51,583 nucleotides of DNA from an uncultured Phycisphaerales bacterium (lineage in GTDB: Bacteria; Planctomycetota; Phycisphaerae; Phycisphaerales; UBA1924). Of this stretch, positions 1 to 11,284 are shown piece after piece. The stretch is from the NCBI GenBank assembly GCA_903929885.1, contig CAIYWI010000087.1, positions 1 to 51,583 of the forward strand, in the 5' to 3' direction. The notes beneath the pieces were generated by a model. It searched no databases and had not been told where the DNA came from. It saw only the letters and a program-made list of their open reading frames with translations. The translations under genes and the position numbers were made by a program. Every line of letters begins with the position of its first letter. The first letter of the stretch is position 1.

Positions 1-2010
<2,010 letters not shown>

Positions 2011-2016
2011 GCGATG

Positions 2017-2022
2017 ACCTCC
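2017..2022 (-). promoter_or_regulatory. strong Shine-Dalgarno site deciding the TTG start of hppA
   Basis: GGAGGT on the minus strand, six bases before TTG at 2010. The in-frame ATG at 1935 has no comparable site, so initiation at TTG is favoured. Confidence 0.7.
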
Positions 2023-2352
2023 GAGATGCGGGCCCCCGAGCGGGACGCCCTGTTGAATCGTGCCAGGCGGCCGCGGCTGCCATCGCCGCGACCATGATGA
2101 GTTCCGCTTCCGCGGCGGGGCGACCGTCGCCTCGCCTCTCGCTCGCCTCGTGTCGCCGCCCGGTGCGGCCCGTTGCGACCTTCCAGGGCCTTCACGCCCT
2201 GCAACCCCGCCCGCCACGCCACACCATGGGCATGTAACGGTTTCAGCGACACAACAACGCCGCCGCGGACGGACTTGTCGCATCCAGCCGGTTCACGAAC
2301 GACAGCCGGCTGACTCAAGATCGACCCGCGGCGGAGGATGGCTGCACAAACT
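2023..2352. other. gene-free stretch between rpsU and hppA
   Basis: Both flanking genes are on the minus strand, so this holds the 3' end of rpsU and the promoter region of hppA. I see an inverted repeat CAGCCGG/CCGGCTG (2285-2291 with 2306-2312) with a 14-base loop and no T-run, a possible weak terminator of rpsU. A second imperfect one lies near 2184-2201. No convincing promoter hexamer and no coding signal. Confidence 0.4.
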
Positions 2353-2574
2353 TCAGTCCGACGACTTCGAGCCGCGGCTGGGCATCGACGGGAACTCCCC
2401 GCTGCGACGCGCCTGGCTGCGACGAGCATCGCGACGACGACGCTCGCTGGGCTTCTCGTAGAACTCCTTGCGGCGGATGTCCTTGATGAGGCCCTCGCGC
2501 TCGCACAGCTTCTTGAAGCGGCGCATCAGGCCCTCGACCGACTCTCCACCACGCGACTTGACTCGAATCGACAT
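2353..2574 (-). CDS. rpsU: small ribosomal subunit protein bS21
   Basis: A 73-residue, strongly basic protein that begins MSIRVKSRGGESVEGLMRRF and carries the bS21 core CEREGLIKDIRRKEFYEKPSERRRR. It sits near the anti-Shine-Dalgarno end of 16S rRNA in the 30S subunit and assists initiation. Length and the Arg/Lys-rich middle are typical; the tail after the arginine block (SQARRSGEFPSMPSRG) is a lineage-specific extension. GAGGT lies four bases before the ATG. It is a single gene, separated from hppA downstream by a long gap, so probably transcribed independently. The identity is clear. Confidence 0.96.
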   Translation of the reverse strand: MSIRVKSRGGESVEGLMRRFKKLCEREGLIKDIRRKEFYEKPSERRRRDARRSQARRSGEFPSMPSRGSKSSD

Positions 2575-2903
2575 GAATACCTCGACGTTCGTCCTACCGA
2601 CCCAACCACCATCACTCGTTCACGACTCGTCCGGACGCGCACACTCCAACACCACCCGACACGCCCGCGACGACCACCGCGCTCGCGTCGTTTCGACTCC
2701 GCGGCGGCTCTGCTGCCCGACGATTGCCTGAAGGCAAAGGACTTGCAACATCGACGCGGACGGTCGTTCGACACGACGACCCGCCACCCAATGCGAGCGG
2801 CAGGGCCCCAAGTAAAGCCGTCCACCGCCATGCAGTCAACCAGCGGCCCCACCCTCGCTTCAGCATGATCGCGTTTTGTTTGGATGCATCCTGACGATCG
2901 TGC
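2575..2903. other. gene-free divergent region between rpsU and the pseudopilin gene
   Basis: It should hold the minus-strand promoter of rpsU. I found no good sigma-70 hexamer pair for rpsU here and no plausible small gene. The sequence has an arginine-codon-like bias in several frames, but nothing resembling a protein family. Confidence 0.4.
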
Positions 2904-2932
2904 TTGGACCCGCCGGGAGTTTCGGGTACCAT
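2904..2932 (+). promoter_or_regulatory. sigma-70-type promoter of the pseudopilin gene
   Basis: TTGGAC (2904-2909), 17-base spacer, TACCAT (2927-2932). The -10 ends 11 bases before GTG 2944. An ATG at 2884 lies upstream of this promoter, so this placement argues that the gene starts at GTG 2944 with almost no leader. Confidence 0.6.
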
Positions 2933-2943
2933 GCCTCCCTCCC

Positions 2944-3708
2944 GTGGCTGCTTCGCGTTCGACCAATCGCCGCCTTGCCCGCGCGTTCTCCCTGGTGGAG
3001 ATGGTGGTCACGCTTGCAACCACCGCGGTGCTGCTGGGACTCTTGTTGCCGGTGCTGGCCAACGCCCGCCAGTCGGGGTTCCGGGCCGTGTGCGCCAACA
3101 ACCTCCGCCAACTCAACGCGGCGTGGCAGGGCTATGTCTCGGACCACCAGGAGACTTTTCCATCGGCCCGCGTCAACCCCGACTGGCACTTCGCCGGGGT
3201 GACCTTCGTGGGCGTGGAGCGGTTGCCCATGCTCGACCGCGAGCGGCCCATCAACCGTTACCTCGGGAGCACTCACCAGCCCGGCGAAGCGCTCTCGCGG
3301 GTCGTGATGTGTCCCGGAGACGCCGGGGTGTGGCGGCGGTCGGAGCGTGCGGGCGAGCGGGGGGTGTCGATCCTCGGGCAAGCCGGCGGCGAGACCTGCT
3401 ATCAGTTTTACGGCAACAGCTATTCCGCGAATCCCTGGCTGCTCGATGCTCGTCTGACGGGCGTCAACGGCGAGGCAAGGCCGCTGCGTGCATCCGACAT
3501 TCTGGTGGATACCAGCCGCCTGCTGATTGCAGGCGATGCCACGTGGCGATTCGGCCTCCCGACCCCGATCGAGTCGGATTCGGGGCTTGAGGCCAGTTGG
3601 CACGGCAAGCCGGACTGCGGGAACTTCCTGGCGGCGGACGGCTCGATCCGATCGGCGAACTTCGCGACCGAACTGGGCCGCACATTCACGCTGCTGCCCA
3701 AGCCGTGA
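2944..3708 (+). CDS. type II secretion/type IV pilus-like pseudopilin (prepilin N-terminal domain)
   Basis: A 254-residue protein with a short basic leader (RSTNRRLARA) followed by the prepilin cleavage/methylation signature FSLVEMVVTLATTAVLLGLL. Processing would occur before Phe, leaving a mature protein with Glu at position 5 and a hydrophobic helix that inserts into the inner membrane or packs into a pseudopilus. The C-terminal region has the pattern GNFLAADGSIR, similar to the end of the DUF1559-type pseudopilins that are greatly expanded in Planctomycetota. No secretion machinery gene is adjacent. The GTG start is preferred over an ATG at 2884 because the best promoter lies between them; if 2884 is right the leader would be 20 residues longer. 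The exact pilus or secretion system it serves is unknown. Confidence 0.85.
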   Translation: MAASRSTNRRLARAFSLVEMVVTLATTAVLLGLLLPVLANARQSGFRAVCANNLRQLNAAWQGYVSDHQETFPSARVNPDWHFAGVTFVGVERLPMLDRERPINRYLGSTHQPGEALSRVVMCPGDAGVWRRSERAGERGVSILGQAGGETCYQFYGNSYSANPWLLDARLTGVNGEARPLRASDILVDTSRLLIAGDATWRFGLPTPIESDSGLEASWHGKPDCGNFLAADGSIRSANFATELGRTFTLLPKP

Positions 3709-3773
3709 CCGATGGACCGGAGGGTTCGGGAGCACCAGCGGTTCGGGGTCGCGACGACGGGGCGAGCGACATG

Positions 3774-3798
3774 AAAAACCCCGCGTTGCCGCGGGGTT
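3774..3798 (-). terminator. Rho-independent terminator of the HAF-repeat gene
   Basis: Perfect 9-bp stem AACCCCGCG/CGCGGGGTT with a four-base loop. On the minus strand it is followed by a run of T (AAAAA on the plus strand from 3774). It sits 39 bases beyond the stop of the minus-strand gene and may also stop transcription from the pseudopilin gene. Confidence 0.85.
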
Positions 3799-3836
3799 GA
3801 AGGGCATGGGGATTGGACCGGAGGCGATCGCGACGA

Positions 3837-5171
3837 TCAGCAGTTGCCGCGTGCCCAGAGTTCCATGAAGAAGGATGCGTCGCTGCCATCGACGCCACCG
3901 TCAAGGTTCAGGTCGGTGTCGGGCAGACCGGCGGACCAAGCATCGAAGAAGGAGGCGACGTCATCACCGTCGATGCCGCCGTCCTGGTTGTAGTCGGAGC
4001 GGCAGGGCGGGGTGAGCACGAAGCCGCGGAGGCGACCGGAGGCGTTGCGGCCCTGACCGACGATCTGTCCCTGGGCGTTGACGCCGGTGGCGATCAGGAG
4101 ACGCCAGCCGGTGCTGCCGGAGCCCATGAGGGTGTTGAGGTCGTACATCGAGCCGCCGATCCAGACGCACGCGCGCTGCTGGTTGCGGCTGTCGAGGTAA
4201 TAGCCGACGATGATGCCTTCGTCGTTGATGTCGAGGGCGAAGCTGGCGCCGGCGAGGGTGCCGAGGTTCTGGGGGCCGCTGGAGTTCCAGAGGGTGGCGC
4301 GGTTCTGGCCGGTGGAGAGCTCGGAGGAGCCGACGATGTCGCCGAAGTTGTTGATGGCCTTGGCCTCGCCATTGACGCCGCCGAGCGTGCCGAGATCGAT
4401 GGCCGCACCGCCGTTGGCGGGGAAGACCACGGCGCGGTTGTCGCCGCAGGAGTTGGGCGAGGCGGCGTAGCCGACGACGGTGCCGGCCTGGTTGATGCCC
4501 ACGCCGTAGGAGATGCGGCAGCGATCACCAGTGAGGCCCGGGAGGTTGACGATGCTGCTTCCGACGCTCCGGAAGCCCTCGACGCTGCCGGCGCCGACGA
4601 AGCTGGTGGTGCCGGCGACCATGCCGGCATCGTTGATGGCGCGGGCCTCGGCGTACACGCCTTGGTTGAAGGGGTCGAGATCGACGATCTGACCGTTGCG
4701 GAAGGCCCAGGGCTGCGACGAGGCGTTGTAGAGCGAGGCGGAGGAGGAGGCGACGCCGACGACATCGCCGTTGAGGTTGATGGCGAACGCGCCGCTGAAG
4801 TCGAGGCCGGGCAGGGTGGCGATCGCCTGCACCGGACCGCCGATCTGCAAGCGAATGGCCTGGAATCGGCCGTTCGAGAGCTTGGCTCCGCCGGCCACCC
4901 AGCCGTTGTCGCTGATGGAGGTGGCGTAGCTCTCGTTGCCGCCGAGCGTGCCGACTTCCTGCAGTTGGTAGATGGGGGCGATGATGGCGACATCATCCCA
5001 CTCGTCGCCCGCGCCGGGGCCGCCGAGCTCGCCGTCCTCAGTGCCGTCCGTGAAGGGGAAGACGTCCTGGGCGAAAGCCGGGGCCGAGAGGCCCATGGCC
5101 GCCACCAAGCCGGCGATGGCGAACAGTGCGGATGCGTTCACGGTCTCTCCGGTGCGAAGCAAGTTCTTCAT
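3837..5171 (-). CDS. secreted HAF-repeat protein with C-terminal dockerin-like calcium-binding tail
   Basis: A 444-residue exported protein of unknown role. Residues 1-34 form a signal peptide (LFAIAGLVAAMGLSAPAFA, cleavage after AFA). The body has about seven HAF-type repeats with the pattern LGTLGG...A.aIN..G.ivG, for example VGTLGGNESYATSISDNG and LGTLGGVNGEAKAINNFG, which should fold as a beta-propeller-like array. The C-terminus holds two Asp-rich loops, DYNQDGGIDGDDV and DLNLDGGVDGSDA, each followed by FF and separated by about 20 residues. That is a dockerin-like pair typical of secreted proteins in Phycisphaerae. The start at 5171 was chosen because it gives the signal peptide; longer readings upstream enter a low-complexity repeat. 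It stands alone, with its own terminator. Confidence 0.85.
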   Translation of the reverse strand: MKNLLRTGETVNASALFAIAGLVAAMGLSAPAFAQDVFPFTDGTEDGELGGPGAGDEWDDVAIIAPIYQLQEVGTLGGNESYATSISDNGWVAGGAKLSNGRFQAIRLQIGGPVQAIATLPGLDFSGAFAINLNGDVVGVASSSASLYNASSQPWAFRNGQIVDLDPFNQGVYAEARAINDAGMVAGTTSFVGAGSVEGFRSVGSSIVNLPGLTGDRCRISYGVGINQAGTVVGYAASPNSCGDNRAVVFPANGGAAIDLGTLGGVNGEAKAINNFGDIVGSSELSTGQNRATLWNSSGPQNLGTLAGASFALDINDEGIIVGYYLDSRNQQRACVWIGGSMYDLNTLMGSGSTGWRLLIATGVNAQGQIVGQGRNASGRLRGFVLTPPCRSDYNQDGGIDGDDVASFFDAWSAGLPDTDLNLDGGVDGSDASFFMELWARGNC

Positions 5172-5301
5172 GCCTGATACACGCTCGCTTTCCTTAGTCT
5201 GGACCACACAACTCGACCCGGACGACCAAGCGGACCGCGTGCAACGACGCCCACCGTCCCTCGATCGTCCTTCCACCTGGCACCCATTCCTCCGCCGACC
5301 C

Positions 5302-5358
5302 CGCGAACCCCGCGACTCCCACGAACCCCCACGACTCCCGCGAACCCCCGCGAACCCC
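5302..5358. repeat. short tandem repeat, units of 9-10 bp
   Basis: Six degenerate units of CGCGAACCC(C) alternating with CGCGACTCC or CACGACTCC, upstream of the HAF-repeat gene. It lies about 130-190 bp before that start codon, in its promoter or leader region. Confidence 0.8.
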
Positions 5359-5371
5359 AACCCGTCACGAG

Positions 5372-6040
5372 ATTGCCGTTCGACGAGCGGCCGTGCACGA
5401 AGAACTTCAGGTCAAGGTGCCCGGCATGGACGGCCCGGCACCCACACCCGAGAGGCGGCAGACCAACGCTTGAAAAGGGGGAGCGTCTCTCAAGGCCGCG
5501 ACGCCAAGACGTCGCGACGCGACGAACGGCCCTTCTCTCTTCTCTCCTTTGCCCGAGCGGCGAACACCTTGCCTTCGAACCCTCATCCTGCCCGACTCAA
5601 CCGCGACTTAGCCGCGACTTAGCCGCGACTCAACCTGCGGTCTGCCTCCGACGTCCCGCACCCGTTCGGATGCACCTGATTCGTCGCTCGGCGCCCTTCT
5701 TGGGCGGCGGCGAGTCGAACGCGGTGCCCACGCCGGCTCGATTCGCGAGCATGATGGCCATTGAAGCGCACGAACCCGCCGCAATTGCTCTTCATGCTCA
5801 CGACTCGAACCGCCGCACGGACGCGGATCGCCGATCGGTTGTATCCGATCGCCCGGGCTTTTGCAAGACCATTTATCAGCCAAACCGTGCGTGAAACAGG
5901 CGTCGAAGCATGATTTCGCCGCCCCGATCGCGTGGATTGCCCATCGCACGCGTGGAACACGTCATGCCTTTCATTATCGGGCCTGTCGAACGACGATTCG
6001 GCCTTGGCGAGTGCATCCGTCCCATCGGGCGGCCTCCTCC
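5372..6040. other. long gene-free region upstream of icd
   Basis: With flanking bases this gap spans 5172-6087. I see no protein with family resemblance and no tRNA-like fold. It holds a hairpin CGCGACG/CGTCGCG (5497-5516), a 21-base pure pyrimidine tract (5530-5550), 11-bp tandem repeats (5591-5633) and a perfect 7-bp hairpin CGATCGG/CCGATCG (5832-5851) followed by GGGCTTTT, which looks terminator-like on the plus strand although no plus-strand gene precedes it. An unannotated RNA is possible but unproven. Confidence 0.4.
5591..5633. repeat. 11-bp tandem repeat
   Basis: Four units: CCCGACTCAA, CCGCGACTTAG, CCGCGACTTAG, CCGCGACTCAA. The two central copies are identical. Confidence 0.8.
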
Positions 6041-6046
6041 TACCCT
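6041..6046 (+). promoter_or_regulatory. candidate -10 element for icd
   Basis: TACCCT, the same hexamer used before several other genes here, 41 bases before the icd ATG. No clear -35. Confidence 0.35.
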
Positions 6047-6087
6047 TGGCTCCGTTCCACGCACGCACCCTGACGAGACCCTTTCGC

Positions 6088-7590
6088 ATGACTTCCCGCC
6101 TGACCATCGCCTTGGCTCCCGGTGACGGCATCGGCCCTGAGATCATGGACGCGACCCTTCGCCTCTTCAAGGAGGCCAAGGTGCACGATCATCTCGACTT
6201 TCGCCCGGTGGCGATGGGCAAGAGCGTCTTCGACACGGGCAACTCCAAGGGCATCACCGACGAGGCGGTGCGAGCGATCGAGGACTGCGGCGTGGTCTTC
6301 AAGGGTCCGATGGAGACGCCCAAGGGAGGCGGGGGCAAGTCGATCAACGTGACGCTCCGCAAGCTCTTCTCGACATTCGCCAACTTCCGCGTCTTCAAGA
6401 CGCTGCCTGGCGTGCAGACGGTCTTCTCGAAGGCGGGCATCCGCCTCGATTTCTCGATCGTGCGAGAGAACATCGAGGACACGTACGGCGGGGTCGAGCA
6501 TCGGCTGTCGAACGACATGATCCAGTGCAAGCGGCTCATCTCCGCGCCGGGGTGCGACCAGGTGCACCGGTTCACGTTCCAGACGGCCAAGCGGCTGGGC
6601 GTGACGAAGATCCACTGCGGCCACAAGGCCAACATCATGAAGATGACCGACGGGCTGTTCCTCGAACGGTTCCGCGCGGTGGGCAAGGACTTCCCGGAGA
6701 TCGAGACGGGCGACGTCATTGTCGACGCCTTGTGCATGAACATGGCGATCAAGCCCCAGCAGTACCAGATGCTGGTGCTTCCCAACCTTCAGGGCGACAT
6801 CGTGAGCGACCTGGCGGCGGGCCTGGTGGGCGGCCTGGGGTTCGCCCCCAGCGCGAACATCGGCTCGAACATCGCCATCTTCGAGGCGGTGCACGGCACC
6901 GCGCCCGACATCGCGGGCAAGGGCATCGCCAACCCGACGAGCCTGATCCTGTCGGGCCTGATGATGCTGCGTCACGTGGGCTTGCTCAAGCAGGCGGCGC
7001 ACCTCGAGAACGCGCTGCTGGCGGCCCTCGAGACGGGCCTTCGCACGGGCGACTTCGGCGACCCGTCGCTGCCGGGCTATCGCAAGGAGCCGGCGACGAC
7101 CGCGCAGTTCGTGGAGGGGATCATCGAGCGCCTCGGCGAGAAGCCCAAGACGGTGCCGGCGGTGGCCGTGCCCGAGCAGGCGACGCCCACCTTCGCGCAT
7201 CCCGCCCGCCCGAGCGGCCAGCAGGTCATCCGCACGTTCGTGAACGTGGTGACGACGGTGGTGGGATGCGACATCTACCTCGACACGCCCCTCTCGCCCC
7301 CGGCGGTGGCCGAGGAGATGCAACGCGTCGCGCAGGACACGCCCTTCAAGCTCACGCTCATCTCCAACCGGGGCACGCAGGTGTGGCCCACGGGCAGCGT
7401 CTACACCGAGTGCGTCGACTACTACCGGGTGCGTTTCGAGCTGCGCGACGGCGTCGCGCCGGGCGCCATCGGCCAGAGCCGCGCCGTGGCGCTGATGGAC
7501 AAGATCGCCGAGAAGTTCGTGGTGTGCAGCTACGAACTGCTCCGCTCGTTCGACGGCGTGCGGGGGTATTCGCTGGCCCAGGGCCAGTGA
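6088..7590 (+). CDS. icd: isocitrate dehydrogenase, long-tailed type, probably NAD-dependent
   Basis: Oxidatively decarboxylates isocitrate to 2-oxoglutarate in the TCA cycle. The 500-residue product begins MTSRLTIALAPGDGIGPE, the start of the isopropylmalate/isocitrate dehydrogenase fold. It has the substrate site KSINVTLRK, the arginine stretch VRENIEDTYGG, metal-binding aspartates in GDIVSDLAAGL and the nucleotide loop HGTAPDIAGKGIANP. In that loop the two residues after HGTAP are Asp-Ile; E. coli NADP enzyme has Lys-Tyr there and NAD enzymes have Asp-Ile, so NAD use is predicted. About 150 extra residues at the C-terminus match the Rickettsia/Thermus-type long form. The ATG at 6088 is the first giving a family-like N-terminus. 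A response regulator follows after 29 bases, probably in the same transcript. Confidence 0.95.
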   Translation: MTSRLTIALAPGDGIGPEIMDATLRLFKEAKVHDHLDFRPVAMGKSVFDTGNSKGITDEAVRAIEDCGVVFKGPMETPKGGGGKSINVTLRKLFSTFANFRVFKTLPGVQTVFSKAGIRLDFSIVRENIEDTYGGVEHRLSNDMIQCKRLISAPGCDQVHRFTFQTAKRLGVTKIHCGHKANIMKMTDGLFLERFRAVGKDFPEIETGDVIVDALCMNMAIKPQQYQMLVLPNLQGDIVSDLAAGLVGGLGFAPSANIGSNIAIFEAVHGTAPDIAGKGIANPTSLILSGLMMLRHVGLLKQAAHLENALLAALETGLRTGDFGDPSLPGYRKEPATTAQFVEGIIERLGEKPKTVPAVAVPEQATPTFAHPARPSGQQVIRTFVNVVTTVVGCDIYLDTPLSPPAVAEEMQRVAQDTPFKLTLISNRGTQVWPTGSVYTECVDYYRVRFELRDGVAPGAIGQSRAVALMDKIAEKFVVCSYELLRSFDGVRGYSLAQGQ

Positions 7591-7619
7591 CGCGACGCGG
7601 CACGCAGAGATCCTCACGC

Positions 7620-9086
<1,467 letters not shown>

Positions 9087-9310
9087 GCCCCGCCGTGGGC
9101 GCGGCGAATCTTCGAGCAAGCCCCCGGCGGCGCCAGACGCGTTGCGACATCGCCACGTCGAACACGATCGACATGCTTCGTCCATGGCACTTGCTTCGTC
9201 ACGCCGCGTCGCCGTCCCCGGCTCAACCAGGGGACGCCCGAAGCGGGCTGGCGGGGCCATGCGAGGATCGGCGTCGCGGCCCTCGCGGCACCTCGCCCGC
9301 GTCATGAAAA

Positions 9311-9340
9311 ACGCCGAACCCCGCGTGCGGGGTTCGGCGT
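9311..9340 (-). terminator. Rho-independent terminator of mscL
   Basis: Perfect 12-bp stem ACGCCGAACCCC/GGGGTTCGGCGT with six-base loop. The minus strand continues TTTTTCATGA, giving the T-run. It lies 42 bases beyond the mscL stop and could also terminate the response-regulator transcript. Confidence 0.88.
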
Positions 9341-9381
9341 GGGTGGATGCCATGACATCCCGACCGGGATGGTTGCGAACC

Positions 9382-9816
9382 TCACGCCCGCTTGGCGAGC
9401 AGGTCGCGGATCTCGGTGAGGAGCGTCTCCTCCTTGGTCGGGCCCGACGGCGGCGGGGCGGCCTTCTCGGTCTCGAAGCGCTTCCTCGCGGTGTTGAAGG
9501 CCTTGACGACAAGGAAGACGCAGAAGGCCAGGATGAAGAAGTTGAGGGAGATGGTGATGAAGTTGCCGTAGGCGATGACCGCGCCCTCCTTGCGGGCGTC
9601 GGCGAGGTTGGTCGCCGTCACCTTGTCGGAGAGGGCGAAGAACTTGTTGCTGAAGTCGACGCCGCCGCCCATGACGCGGGCGATCACCGGCATCAGCAGG
9701 TCGGCGATCATCGAGTTGACGATCTTGCCGAACTCGGCGCCGATGATGACGCCCACGGCCAGGTCCAAGACGTTGCCCTTGAGGGCGAACTCGCGGAACT
9801 CCTTGACGAAACCCAT
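9382..9816 (-). CDS. mscL: large-conductance mechanosensitive channel MscL
   Basis: A 144-residue inner-membrane channel that opens under high membrane tension to release solutes on osmotic downshock. The N-terminus [20 protein letters not shown] and the gate helix [20 protein letters not shown] are textbook MscL, followed by the periplasmic loop, the second membrane helix ([20 protein letters not shown]) and the cytoplasmic bundle ([18 protein letters not shown]). AAGGAG lies about five bases before the ATG. A candidate -10 is at 9871-9876 and a strong terminator follows. It is a monocistronic gene. Confidence 0.98.
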   Translation of the reverse strand: MGFVKEFREFALKGNVLDLAVGVIIGAEFGKIVNSMIADLLMPVIARVMGGGVDFSNKFFALSDKVTATNLADARKEGAVIAYGNFITISLNFFILAFCVFLVVKAFNTARKRFETEKAAPPPSGPTKEETLLTEIRDLLAKRA

Positions 9817-9870
9817 GCATGCTCCTTTCGCTTGCGCCCGCGAGGCGATGAGGCGTCTCGGGGGCCGTCC

Positions 9871-9876
9871 AGTCTA
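9871..9876 (-). promoter_or_regulatory. -10 element of mscL
   Basis: TAGACT in the context CCGCTAGACTGGACGG, 54 bases before the mscL start; similar in hexamer and flanks to the motif recurring elsewhere in the window. Confidence 0.5.
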
Positions 9877-9911
9877 GCGGCGCCGGTCGCCCGGGGCCGC
9901 CACTCGCTCGA

Positions 9912-10787
9912 TCAGAAGTTCCACGCCAGGAGGGCGTAGTACTCGATGTCGTTCTTCTTGCGATCGGGACCGGGGTTGTGGTTGTAGCGATCCTCGACGC
10001 CCAGCTTGAGCGTCATGTTGACCTCGGGGTCCACGAGGATCTCCCAACCCGCCTTGGCGTTGAGGCGGTATTCCCAGAGTTCCGACAGGTCGGGCAGCCA
10101 CTCGACCGAGGCGAAGAGCTTCTGGCGCTCCGTCAACTTGTGCTCCACGTCCATGCCCACGAGGCCCTCGGGGATGATCTCGTTGCGGCTGCCCCCCACT
10201 TCCTTCGTGAGACCCAGACCCACCCGGCCCAGCAGGCTCGTCCGGTCGTTCTTCACGAAGTAGTAGCCGGGGCCCGCGAAGGCCGACAGACGCCAGTCCC
10301 AGTCCTGGAACTCGTCGTACTCGATCTTGCCGGTCGCGAAGATCACCCAACGCTCGCCCACGTTCCAGTCGTTGCGAAGGTCGAAGACGCCGCGAGACTT
10401 GGTCTTCTCGCCGTCGCTGGCGGCATAGGTGTAGTTGAGGGCGGCCGTGGTCTTCATGGCCGAGGTCTCCCGCGACGCCCCCACGCCGACCCGGAAGCTC
10501 AGGTTCTGGCTGTTGCCGTCCGAGCCGTTGAGACCGCCCTCGACGTTGCCCTTCCATCCCTTGAACAGGGAGTCGGGGTCGGCCGGCTTCGCCGGCGTCG
10601 CGGCAGGATCCGCGGCCGGGGGCTGGTCGCTCACCGCGGCCGGGTCGAGCGAGAGCGTCACCTCCGTCAGACGGCCCGTCGGCAGTTCCGCCTCGACCGG
10701 CGACTCGAAGGCCACCAACGACGAGGCGTTCGCGGCACACGCGCCCGCGGCGAGCACCAGGAACGAAGCAACACTGACGTGACGCAT
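9912..10787 (-). CDS. DUF481-family (YdiY-like) outer-membrane beta-barrel protein
   Basis: A 291-residue exported protein. Residues 1-21 are a signal peptide (VASFLVLAAGACAANA) and residues about 55-75 a Pro/Ala-rich spacer. From GWKGNVEGGLNGSDGNSQN onward it shows alternating hydrophobic strands and glycine turns (LSFRVGVGASRE, ALNYTYAASDG, KIEYDEFQDWDWRLSAFAG, SVEWLPDLSELWEYRLNA) that end in an aromatic residue (LLAWNF), as expected of an outer-membrane barrel of the DUF481 family, originally salt-induced proteins. The substrate and function are unknown. TAGGAGCC precedes the ATG. It lies upstream of mscL on the same strand (95 bp gap), and mscL has its own promoter candidate. Confidence 0.85.
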   Translation of the reverse strand: MRHVSVASFLVLAAGACAANASSLVAFESPVEAELPTGRLTEVTLSLDPAAVSDQPPAADPAATPAKPADPDSLFKGWKGNVEGGLNGSDGNSQNLSFRVGVGASRETSAMKTTAALNYTYAASDGEKTKSRGVFDLRNDWNVGERWVIFATGKIEYDEFQDWDWRLSAFAGPGYYFVKNDRTSLLGRVGLGLTKEVGGSRNEIIPEGLVGMDVEHKLTERQKLFASVEWLPDLSELWEYRLNAKAGWEILVDPEVNMTLKLGVEDRYNHNPGPDRKKNDIEYYALLAWNF

Positions 10788-10947
10788 GCAACGGCTCCTA
10801 CGAAGAACGACACCGGAAAGGGTCCGCCCCGCGGACCACAGGGCAGGACGGTACCACCGACGCCGCGTCCGGACGATGCGCCGGCGACCGCTGCGTCACC
10901 GGGCTGTCGGTTGCGGTGGATAACGGCGGCCGCTGCGCGTCGTGGGC

Positions 10948-10953
10948 TAAAGT
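10948..10953 (+). promoter_or_regulatory. -10 element of the cysteine-rich lipoprotein gene
   Basis: TAAAGT in the context GGGCTAAAGTTGAGGCG. The same GGCTAnnnTTGnG pattern precedes phhA (11486) and the metallo-hydrolase gene (12653). Confidence 0.5.
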
Positions 10954-10996
10954 TGAGGCGACATCCATTCACCCTGCGATTGAAGGAGCCTCCCCG

Positions 10997-11284
10997 ATGA
11001 AGAAGATCGCCATGATGACCGTGCTCGCGCTTGCCACCGCCGCCCTGGTGGGCTGCAAGGGCGCCGACAAGAAGGACGCGTCCGCCGCGGCGGCCCCTGC
11101 CGCCACTGCGAGCATGGGCATCGTCAACACGAAGTGCCCGATGATGCTGTCGCACGCGGCGGGCACGAAGGTGGTCGTCGATTTCAAGGGCCAGAAGGTG
11201 GGCATGTGCTGCAAGGGCTGCCTGCCGGCGTGGAACAAGCTGAACGACGAGCAGAAGGCCGAGAAGCTCAAGGCCGCGATGTGA
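10997..11284 (+). CDS. small cysteine-rich lipoprotein, possible YHS/metal-binding domain
   Basis: A 95-residue protein. The signal peptide MKKIAMMTVLALATAALVG ends at a lipobox (LVGC) whose Cys would be lipidated. After an Ala-rich spacer the domain carries NTKCPMMLSH and then GQKVGMCCKGCLPAW, so four further Cys plus Met and His could bind a soft metal. The arrangement (CP.M near the start, CC.GC.. W/F later) resembles the small YHS-like domains of planctomycete lipoproteins. Metal binding is inferred from the residues, not shown. AAGGAG stands before the ATG and a -10 candidate lies at 10948-10953. Single gene. Confidence 0.75.
   Translation: MKKIAMMTVLALATAALVGCKGADKKDASAAAAPAATASMGIVNTKCPMMLSHAAGTKVVVDFKGQKVGMCCKGCLPAWNKLNDEQKAEKLKAAM

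Noticed and set aside
2172..2205. Imperfect hairpin GTTGC...CAGGGC/GCCCTG...GCAAC upstream of hppA
   Set aside because: A seven-base bulge on one side and no T-run; too weak to call.
5302..5358. Repeat array as CRISPR or as coding N-terminus of the HAF protein
   Set aside because: Units are only 9-10 bp with no spacers, so not CRISPR. Translated upstream of the signal peptide it gives a Gly/Arg/Ser run that would block export.
10915..10923. Single near-consensus DnaA box (TTATCCACC on the minus strand)
   Set aside because: Only one copy, 3 kb from dnaA, not in an AT-rich region. No cluster is present near dnaA either, so an origin is not called.
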